Shown: piece by piece, positions 1 to 5,402 of the stretch
Layout: the number at the start of each line of letters is the position of its first letter
Position numbering within the stretch: position 1 is the first letter of the stretch
Assembly (NCBI GenBank): GCA_964468745.1
Contig: CAYXVY010000073.1
Span: 1-5,762 of the forward strand
DNA from: JACPRB01 sp964468745
GTDB taxonomy: Bacteria > Planctomycetota > MHYJ01 > JACPRB01
Direction of reading: 5' to 3'
Length of the DNA: 5,762 bases
Program-made: the position numbers and the translations under genes
The notes under the pieces: generated by a model
The model's input: only the letters and a program-made list of their open reading frames with translations
What the model was told of the DNA's origin: nothing
The model's database searches: none

Positions 1-859
1 GGCTCACGATCCACGCCTCCTTGCGACAGAAGTCGCGGACGCCTCACCCTCATGAAGCCAGCTTCACGGCGGCAGACGCAATCGCATGGCTTCTTAACCT
101 CTCCCTTCAGATGGGAAACTCGGTGGCATGTCGGACGCGGATGCCTCCCGCAGGGCGGAAGACGGCACCTCAGACAACGACCCCCCCTTCATAAAGTAAT
201 TCGCCGTGGACACTCCCGCGCCTCCCCCCTGTCGCCATGCGGAAGGAAGAAGCCTCGAGCTCTATCGAGGCACTCTTGCGACAGGAAGGGCGATGCAACA
301 CGGGGTCCCTGCGCGGCGATCGTACGGAAACGTTGCATGACGGATGTGACGAACACGACTTCATATCGCATGGCGCATGCGGCGCGTCCACCGGGTCCAC
401 CTTTAAGTGGGAAGGAGGCAACCTCAGGACTCCCCGGGCTCATCGTGAACCGGGAAGGAGGCAACATCGGATCCCACGAAGCCCATTTCCCCCGGGAAGG
501 AGGCTACGTGTGGTCCGTAGGTGTCGTCTTCCCGCAGGAAGAGGGTGCAGTCGCGACCGACACCATCGTCTTCCCCACTGAAGTCGATACCCACAGGGTC
601 CTGGGCGGTCAACTTCCGAGCGGAAGGAGAGGGTATCAGACCCCGCACCCCCTCCTTCCCCGAGGAAGGAGACGCATACAGTCTCGGTGCTGCGTTCTTC
701 CGCGCTGTAGACGGCGCCATCGGGCCCGACGGCGCGTCCTTCCCGTTCGAAGACGCCCCGTGCGGGCTGCGAGGGTGCCTCCTTCCCGTCGCAAGTCGAC
801 GCGTGTGCACGCCGCGCCCCCTCCTTCCCGGTTGAAGATGCGAATTGAGCGAAATTCGC
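1..859. repeat. Degenerate tandem array, about 20 palindromic units, 42/43-bp period
   Basis: This stretch holds no credible gene. I see about 20 units anchored on a GAAG-like core at 29, 72, 115, 158, 200 (weak), 242, 285, 327, 369 (weak), 411, 454, 496, 538, 580, 623, 665, 707, 749, 792 and 834. All steps are 42 or 43 bases. The loose consensus is yCnnCTTCCCGnnGGAAGgaGG followed by about 20 variable bases, so the core is an imperfect palindrome, best in the unit at 652-671 (CTCCTTCC-CCGA-GGAAGGAG). Many units have a second inverted repeat in the variable part. Units on the right (about 396-859) match the consensus better than those on the left. The array continues past the left edge. Repeats are far too divergent for CRISPR, there are no attC-like or IS ends, and the regular 43-base steps break any reading frame. 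Function unknown. A phased binding-site array, a structured RNA or a decayed minisatellite are the candidates. Confidence 0.85.
840..859. other. Stem-loop downstream of the 884-1963 gene, last array hairpin
   Basis: A perfect 7-bp stem, GCGAATT and AATTCGC, encloses a 6-base loop. It lies 24 bases beyond the stop codon of the minus-strand gene at 884-1963. It fits two roles: the second hairpin of the last array unit (centre 19 bases after the centre of the CTTC...GAAG core at 824-837), or a transcription end for the gene. No T tract follows on the minus strand, so an intrinsic terminator is not well supported. Confidence 0.45.
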
Positions 860-883
860 CGGATGTGAGTGCAGTCAAGACGA

Positions 884-1963
884 CTAACGCCCTCGGATCA
901 GCTCGACGCCGGCGACCACCATCTCGCCCTCGTTTGCCTCGAAGCGGATGTCGTTGAGCTTGCCCGTCAGCTGCCCGCGTTCGGTGAGCGCCTTGCCGTT
1001 GATCGAGATGCAGACGACGCGATCATCGCGGCGCGTGGCGTTCGAGCGATCCGTCACCTGCCAGCTCACCTCGCAGAACGTGCCGGACGGCGCGGGCTGC
1101 ACATTGCGCCTGCCGTCCCCATCCACCAGGATCCACTCGTGCGCGGTCGAGTACGGCTCGTAGGTCCGGTAGTTGTCGGAGCCCCAGTCCATGCCGATGA
1201 TACAGCGCCCTCCGGCACGTAGCACCATCACCCGCGCCTTGATCGTGAAGCTGCCGGACTGCAGCGCGTCGGGAAACGTCCAGCGGATCCCGCCGTCCTT
1301 GCCGATGCGCCAATTGCGGCCGGCCCGCCGCGACGCGGGCTTGTTCTGCCAGCGATCGGTCGCGAGGAGATCGGTCCCCGTAACCGTGAACGACTTCGCA
1401 TCCCGCTGCCATTCCGTGCGCAGCTTCGGCAGACGATCGACGACCCCGTCCGCCTCGGAGCCGTATTGGAATGCCAGGATCGCGATCGCGTACGCGTTGC
1501 CCGACATGGCAAGCCGCTCCAGCCGGCCGAGCACGCTCGGATCCGCGATGCCGCTCGTGCGGAACGCGTCGTCGATGATGCGGCGAGAAGCAGCGTCGGG
1601 CGCCGCCTCGGCCCAGCGGTCGAAGAGCCAGCTCGCGGCACCCTCTTCCTGCGTCAGGAGGACAAGTTTGACGATGCGGTCCTCGTCCACTCCGTCGATG
1701 TACTTCTTGAGCTCGGCGAGCAGACCGGTCACGCGCATGGCCGTTGCCAGGTCGAGGGCGCGCCCGCGCGTCCTCTCCTCCTTGAGCGCGCCGATGACCG
1801 TACGTTGCATCAAGTGTCGCGGCACCGAGCGCAGTGTTTCGGTGAGCTCGGACCGACGTTCGGTCGTCGTCGATTCGGCGATGTACTCAACGACCAGGTT
1901 GCGGACGTCGCGTTCCTTCAGCTCCGGCGCCTGCATCAACAGCGCGGCGATGGCGAGAATCAT
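884..1963 (-). CDS. Exported two-domain protein, helical repeats plus beta-sandwich-like domain
   Basis: The product is 359 aa and I do not recognise a named family. Residues 1-12 (MILAIAALLMQA) are hydrophobic and look like a short signal peptide or anchor, without the usual positively charged start. Residues 14-185 are predicted by eye to be almost all helical, with short amphipathic helices as in HEAT- or TPR-like repeats. Residues 190-357 alternate hydrophobic and polar positions and end in NDIRFEANEGEMVVAGVELI. That layout resembles concanavalin/LamG-type beta sandwiches, including the DUF1080 (3-keto-disaccharide hydrolase-type) group, which bind or cleave sugars. The resemblance is weak and no catalytic motif can be assigned. 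Cys254, Cys297 and Cys318 are all in this half. The start is firm: AAGGAGG lies 6 bases before ATG. The gene is last in the minus-strand series, separated from the CAP gene by 264 bp, and its 3' end abuts the 42-bp array. Coding is well supported by length and the ribosome site; function is inference. Confidence 0.85.
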   Translation of the reverse strand: MILAIAALLMQAPELKERDVRNLVVEYIAESTTTERRSELTETLRSVPRHLMQRTVIGALKEERTRGRALDLATAMRVTGLLAELKKYIDGVDEDRIVKLVLLTQEEGAASWLFDRWAEAAPDAASRRIIDDAFRTSGIADPSVLGRLERLAMSGNAYAIAILAFQYGSEADGVVDRLPKLRTEWQRDAKSFTVTGTDLLATDRWQNKPASRRAGRNWRIGKDGGIRWTFPDALQSGSFTIKARVMVLRAGGRCIIGMDWGSDNYRTYEPYSTAHEWILVDGDGRRNVQPAPSGTFCEVSWQVTDRSNATRRDDRVVCISINGKALTERGQLTGKLNDIRFEANEGEMVVAGVELIRGR

Positions 1964-2000
1964 GTCGCACCTCCTTGGCGTAGCTCCGCCTAGGTGTGCG
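1964..2000 (-). promoter_or_regulatory. Strong ribosome binding site with small leader hairpins
   Basis: On the minus strand AAGGAGG (1970-1976) is a perfect Shine-Dalgarno match 6 bases before the ATG at 1961-1963, and it fixes the start of the 359-aa protein. Directly upstream is a GGCG/CGCC stem (1987-1990 with 1977-1980, 6-base loop). An outer CGCAC/GTGCG pairing (1996-2000 with 1966-1970) would enclose both that stem and most of the Shine-Dalgarno sequence. The ribosome site is clear. The fold is drawn by eye and may not be functional. Confidence 0.6.
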
Positions 2001-2004
2001 TTTT

Positions 2005-2024
2005 GCCGCGGAAATTCACCGCGA
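2005..2024. promoter_or_regulatory. Inverted repeat in AT-rich patch upstream of the 359-aa gene
   Basis: Arms CGCGG (2007-2011) and CCGCG (2019-2023) flank a 7-base AT-rich spacer, with TTTT on one outer side (2001-2004) and AAAA on the other (2024-2027). It is in the only AT-rich patch of the 264-bp gap, about 45-60 bases upstream of the minus-strand ATG, where a promoter or operator would be expected. I could not find a convincing -35/-10 pair, so the operator role is inference from symmetry and position. Confidence 0.3.
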
Positions 2025-2174
2025 AAATCGAATTATTGACGCAGAAAGTTGCGAATCCGGCGGGGGGATTCTCTGCTTCCGGCATCCCACAGCTTTCGTC
2101 CGTGTCCTTGTGTTGACGGAAGGCTTCGGGACGTCGGATCGTCTCCCCCCATCAGACCTCCGCGCCCGCAACCC

Positions 2175-2201
2175 CTCTGCGAGGCCTCGGCGCTCTCTGC
2201 G
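2175..2201. repeat. CTCTGCG direct repeat flanking a 10-bp palindrome
   Basis: CTCTGCG occurs at 2175-2181 and again at 2195-2201, with the perfect palindrome CGAGGCCTCG (2180-2189) between them. It lies 27-53 bases downstream of the CAP gene stop on the minus strand. It could be a fragment of a dispersed intergenic repeat or a weak 3'-end structure. There is no T tract, so I do not call it a terminator. The rest of the gap 2030-2227 shows nothing else I can support. Confidence 0.3.
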
Positions 2202-2227
2202 TTAATTCGGGAGATTGCCGAAGGCGG

Positions 2228-2761
2228 TTAGTCCGCGAAGACCTGCGTCCAGTAGGTCGAGAAGCCGCTGCCGCCGCCCGGCTGATACCCGACGCCGGTC
2301 CGGCCCCAACCCGCTCCCTCAATGTTCGCGCGGTGACCGCTCGAGTTCATCCACGTATTGAAGACCGACGTCGCGTCGGGATAGCCCGCGGCGATGTTCT
2401 CGCCGACAGCCGACCAGGCCACGCCGCATTTCGTCATGCGGTCCCACGGGGCGTCCCCCTCCGGATTCACGTGGTCGAAGAATCCGTGGTTGTCGCCGCG
2501 CATATGCCGGCTGTGCCCGCGGGCGCAATCGCGCATCGTCGCATCGCTGAGCAGCACGTTCAGCCCCATCGCGATGCGGTGGTTGTTGACCAGCGTGAGG
2601 ACTTCGTCCTCCTGCGCCAGCTCCGTGGGATCCACGCTTGTCCAGTTGATCGGGTGTCCGCTGGCATACGACACCGTGGCGCCGGCGGACTCGCCTCCGC
2701 CGCAGCCGATGAACAGACCGACAGCGCTGATGACTCCCACGAACAGAACTTGGCGTCTCAT
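2228..2761 (-). CDS. CAP/SCP-domain lipoprotein (PR-1/YkwD-like)
   Basis: The product is 177 aa. The N terminus has MRRQ, a hydrophobic stretch (residues 5-18) and FIGC at 17-20, a slightly irregular lipobox that would make Cys20 the lipidated residue, followed by a GGGES linker. The CAP domain spans about 50-177 with hallmarks in order: NNHR (59-62), ARGHSRHM (80-87), FFDHVNPEG (94-102), GENIAAGY (120-127), WMNSSGHRANI (137-147), GVGY (156-159) and YWTQVF (170-175). The His83 and His143 with Glu121 set corresponds to the usual CAP cavity residues. Bacterial members of this family are extracytoplasmic, and their biochemical activity is mostly unknown (proposed metal, lipid or peptide-related roles). 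Cys79 and Cys112 could form a disulfide. The ATG has no good Shine-Dalgarno sequence, only a weak purine stretch. Family assignment is firm; the substrate cannot be told from sequence. Confidence 0.93.
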   Translation of the reverse strand: MRRQVLFVGVISAVGLFIGCGGGESAGATVSYASGHPINWTSVDPTELAQEDEVLTLVNNHRIAMGLNVLLSDATMRDCARGHSRHMRGDNHGFFDHVNPEGDAPWDRMTKCGVAWSAVGENIAAGYPDATSVFNTWMNSSGHRANIEGAGWGRTGVGYQPGGGSGFSTYWTQVFAD

Positions 2762-2818
2762 CGTCTTGATCTAGTTTCTACACTTAGTCTCGGCATTTCA
2801 ATCAGGAAAACTTGAAAA
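2762..2818 (-). promoter_or_regulatory. AT-rich gap, possible promoter for the CAP lipoprotein gene
   Basis: The 57 bases between the U32 stop and the CAP start are visibly richer in A and T than the rest of the window. A TTGAAA-like and a TAGAAA-like hexamer can be picked out on the minus strand, but the 15-base spacing is short and matches are partial. No terminator hairpin is visible, so read-through from the U32 gene is equally possible. Confidence 0.25.
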
Positions 2819-5287
2819 TCAGTCATTCCGGGAGAGCGGGCCGCGCGTTACGCCGACGAAATTCGACGCGTTCAGCTCCTTCCACAGGGTCTGTCCGTCC
2901 GAGCGACCCTCGACCACGTCCCTGTATCCCCGGATCAGGCGGCGCGCCTCCGCCGGGGTTTCGAGGAGCAGTTCGACACGGAACCACCGCACACCGAGTT
3001 CGAGCAGCCGTCGCACGTACTGTGACGCGCTCTGCGCGACGGCGTTGTAAATGGTGTTGCGGCACCCCACGTCCACCTTCACGGGATGCTCGTGTCCCGT
3101 CCAGTCGCGCAGCCGCACGTCGTGGCGGTCGCACGGCCGCCCGCAATCGGTGCAGTCGTGCCCGTTCGACAGGAGGGCCGCGAAGACGCAGTGCTCCATG
3201 TGGAACATGGGCATGCGCTGGTGCACCACGACTTCCGCCCACGACGCGGGCGTCTCGCGCAGCAGCGCCTCCAACTGCTCCATCGACAGGTCGTGCGCGG
3301 GGACATACCGCGTCAAGCCGCGCTCCATCATCCATCGGGCGGTGAGGTCGTTCGCAATGTTGAGAGAGAAGTCGCCGATCATCGCGTGCTCGCGATAGAA
3401 GCTCATGTGCGCAAGATTACGCGCGAGGATCGCGTTCGGATGCGCGCCGGCGACGAATCGGAGAAAACCATCCTCGCCCGGCTTGTGGATCCGCGGCGGC
3501 GCGAGAGCCACCCACGCGCCGTGATCGCGTGCCTTCGGCACGGCGTCGCGGTAGAGCCGCAAATCCTCGAAGTCGAGCTCGATCGTGCGGCACCCCTCGC
3601 CGAGCGCCGTGCCGAGCTGTTCCATCGTGCGACAGAGCACGACCAGTTCCGCGGTCGACGGGCTCGGTTCCCGCTTTGACGTGCGCAGCCGCGTCAACGC
3701 GCCGCGCTCGACGCGATACGACGGCGCCGCGCGCCGCAGCTTCTCGAGTTCCTCGACCGCGCGCCGCCGCAAATCGTTGATCATGCTGACGGGAAGGATG
3801 ACGTCGCCTTCGAGCCGCAGGTCGAGGGTTCGTAGTTCGAACGGAGTCGATCCGAGTCGTCCGATCTGCTCGCGCAGGTAGTCCGCGGTCAGCGGTCGCT
3901 TCCTCGCCGTTTCCAGCGGCTGCCCGCTCTCGACGGTCACGCCGCCGATCGTGAGGCGCATCGGCGACCCCGCGCGCCCCTCGACGATCGCATCAACCGG
4001 CTCGCGGCGGTGAACCGATTCAAACGTCGCGCGCAGACGACGATTGAGCGCCGGATCGTCGGTCTTCCAGACGCGATCGCCCGCATGTACGCGGGTCCAG
4101 TCGATCTCGCCGAACGCGAGTTCGACTTCGGACGGCGCATCCGCGGCATCGACACGCTTGCGACCCATCCAGACCTCGTAGACACGGCCGCCCGCCTCTT
4201 CCTGTTGCGGGTCTCCGAAATCGAAGCACACGCCGTCGCCCGGCTTGATCGAGCCTTCGAGCTTCAAGCGGACGTGTTCACCCGACACCGCTTCGACGCG
4301 CCCGAGCAGGATGCCGCGCTTCTTCGGCGAGAGCCCCGGTACGAGTGTCTGGTGGTCGAGTCCCGCGAGCCAGCCGTGCGAGAGGCCGCGCGAGAAGACC
4401 TGCTCGAGCTCGAGGCGGTTCGCCTTCACACCGTCGATCGCCTGGCGATACGCGCGCGTCGTTGCCGCCACGTATTCCGGCGTCTTCAGGCGCCCCTCGA
4501 TCTTGAACGAGCAGACGCCGGCGGCAATCAGCTCGGGAATGATGTCGTACGCCGCGAGATCCTGCGGTGAAATGAGATAGCGACGGTCGCCGAGCTCCTT
4601 CTTCGCGCCGTCGACGACCATCTCGTAAGGCTGGCGGCAGGCCTGTGCGCACGCGCCGCGATTCGCGCTGCGGCCGCCCAGCGCTTCGCTCGTCAGGCAC
4701 TGGCCCGAGTAGGCGACGCACAGCGCGCCGTGGACGAACACTTCGAGCGGCATCGACGTCTTTTCGCGGATTCGCTGGATCTCCTTCAACGTCAGCTCGC
4801 GCGCGAGGATCACGCGCTCGAAGCCGAGTTCGCGGATCGCTTCGATGTCCTCGGCGCACGTCATGGTCGTCTGCGTTGAAGCGTGCATCGCGATGTCGGG
4901 CGAGATGGCGCGCACGAGGCGTGCGATACCGAGGTCCTGCAGGATCAGCGCGTCGACCCCGGCCGCGATGATCTTCTCGATCGTCGACTCCGCTTCGGCG
5001 AGTTCGTTGGAGAAGATGAGCGTGTTGAAGGCGATGTATCCGCGCACGCCGCGCAGGTGGAGCTTCGACATCGTCTCCGGCAGCTCCTCCAGCGTGAAAT
5101 TCGTCGCGCGGGCTCGCGCGTTGAACTTCTGAAGGCCGAAGTACACGGCGTCGGCGCCGTTTTCGACCGCGGCGCGGATGCACTCGGAATCGCCCGCGGG
5201 GGCCAGGACTTCAGGCCGGGTTCGCGCGGACGTGAACGCCGCGGCCCCCGGCGAGGAGGGCTGCATGGGCGCCATGCTACAGCGCAT
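2819..5287 (-). CDS. Fused tandem peptidase-U32-family protein (RlhA/UbiU-like, Fe-S)
   Basis: The product is 822 aa. The family is named peptidase U32, but characterised members (RlhA, TrhP, UbiU/UbiV) are prephenate- or iron-sulfur-dependent hydroxylation factors for rRNA, tRNA or ubiquinone, so cytosolic hydroxylation is the better guess. The first U32 barrel starts at PEVLAPAGD (25-33), with NGADAVYFG near 43-51. The family signature EVFVHGALCVAYSGQCLTS is at 182-200, then NRGACAQACR (209-218) and CSFKIEGRLKTPEYV (259-273). Cys190, 197, 213 or 217, and 259 are likely [4Fe-4S] ligands. A middle region (about 320-540) corresponds to the DUF3656-type insert. A second half-barrel (about 545-775) holds GDFSLNIANDL, VVVHQRMPMFHMEHC and CTDCGRPC, with Cys700, 712, 715, 719 and 742. 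Met1, Met5 or Met8 could be the start; none has a clear Shine-Dalgarno sequence, and homologous sequence begins only near residue 24. No break or frameshift is seen. The exact substrate is unknown. Confidence 0.93.
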   Translation of the reverse strand: MRCSMAPMQPSSPGAAAFTSARTRPEVLAPAGDSECIRAAVENGADAVYFGLQKFNARARATNFTLEELPETMSKLHLRGVRGYIAFNTLIFSNELAEAESTIEKIIAAGVDALILQDLGIARLVRAISPDIAMHASTQTTMTCAEDIEAIRELGFERVILARELTLKEIQRIREKTSMPLEVFVHGALCVAYSGQCLTSEALGGRSANRGACAQACRQPYEMVVDGAKKELGDRRYLISPQDLAAYDIIPELIAAGVCSFKIEGRLKTPEYVAATTRAYRQAIDGVKANRLELEQVFSRGLSHGWLAGLDHQTLVPGLSPKKRGILLGRVEAVSGEHVRLKLEGSIKPGDGVCFDFGDPQQEEAGGRVYEVWMGRKRVDAADAPSEVELAFGEIDWTRVHAGDRVWKTDDPALNRRLRATFESVHRREPVDAIVEGRAGSPMRLTIGGVTVESGQPLETARKRPLTADYLREQIGRLGSTPFELRTLDLRLEGDVILPVSMINDLRRRAVEELEKLRRAAPSYRVERGALTRLRTSKREPSPSTAELVVLCRTMEQLGTALGEGCRTIELDFEDLRLYRDAVPKARDHGAWVALAPPRIHKPGEDGFLRFVAGAHPNAILARNLAHMSFYREHAMIGDFSLNIANDLTARWMMERGLTRYVPAHDLSMEQLEALLRETPASWAEVVVHQRMPMFHMEHCVFAALLSNGHDCTDCGRPCDRHDVRLRDWTGHEHPVKVDVGCRNTIYNAVAQSASQYVRRLLELGVRWFRVELLLETPAEARRLIRGYRDVVEGRSDGQTLWKELNASNFVGVTRGPLSRND

Positions 5288-5290
5288 GGC

Positions 5291-5313
5291 GATCCCGATC
5301 CAGATCCCGATCC
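5291..5313. repeat. GATCCCGATCC direct repeat just before the U32 start
   Basis: GATCCCGATCC occurs twice in a row with a one-base joint (5291-5301 and 5303-5313). On the minus strand this reads as GGATCGGGATC units ending 3 bases before the U32 ATG at 5285-5287, so it occupies the place of the ribosome site. It is an imperfect complement of the GGGATT repeats at 5374-5391. Confidence 0.6.
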
Positions 5314-5329
5314 TGCCATCGCTGCGCGC

Positions 5330-5358
5330 CGGGCCGCAGAAACTGCAAGGCGGGCCCG
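5330..5358 (-). other. Stem-loop in the U32 leader
   Basis: On the minus strand CGGGCC and GGCCCG form an outer 6-bp stem, and GCAG-TTT-CTGC forms an inner 4-bp stem with a 3-base loop. Six unpaired bases (5347-5352) lie on one side between the two stems. It falls between the end of the prenyltransferase-repeat gene (stop at 5403) and the U32 start. There is no T tract, so it is either a leader structure or a Rho-type 3' end of the upstream gene; position alone cannot decide. Confidence 0.4.
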
Positions 5359-5368
5359 ATCACACCGT

Positions 5369-5391
5369 GGGTCGGGATTGGGATTGGGATT
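5369..5391 (+). repeat. GGGATT repeat with canonical G-quadruplex spacing
   Basis: On the plus strand four GGG tracts lie at 5369-5371, 5374-5376, 5380-5382 and 5386-5388, separated by 2, 3 and 3 bases, which fits the standard intramolecular G-quadruplex rule. The last three tracts are tandem GGGATT. On the minus strand, the transcribed sense for both neighbouring genes, it is C-rich and complementary to the repeat at 5291-5313. Confidence 0.6.
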
Positions 5392-5402
5392 TCAGCCGCG
5401 CG

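Noticed and set aside
424..810. A 128-codon open frame on the minus strand with 14-residue periodicity
   Set aside because: The periodicity is inherited from the palindromic DNA repeat and appears on both strands; there is no start signal and no family resemblance.
1..859. CRISPR array
   Set aside because: CRISPR repeats are nearly identical within an array; here no two neighbouring repeats are identical across more than about 14-18 bases, the palindrome itself varies, and no cas gene is in view.
1..859. Integron cassette array or insertion-sequence remnants
   Set aside because: Units of 42 bases are too short for cassettes, there are no attC core sites, and no transposase fragment or terminal inverted repeats are seen.
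840..859. Intrinsic terminator for the 884-1963 gene
   Set aside because: The stem is good but no T tract follows on the minus strand, so I kept it only as a stem-loop.
52..957. A 301-codon open frame on the plus strand over the array
   Set aside because: Arg/Pro-rich low-complexity translation, no ribosome site, overlaps the real 884-1963 gene, and the array's period breaks its own frame at each 43-base step. Lack of stops reflects GC-rich composition.
1173..2039. A 288-codon plus-strand open frame opposite the 359-aa gene
   Set aside because: Shadow frame: Ser/Arg-rich, no ribosome site, while the opposite strand has a perfect Shine-Dalgarno sequence and a protein with normal composition.
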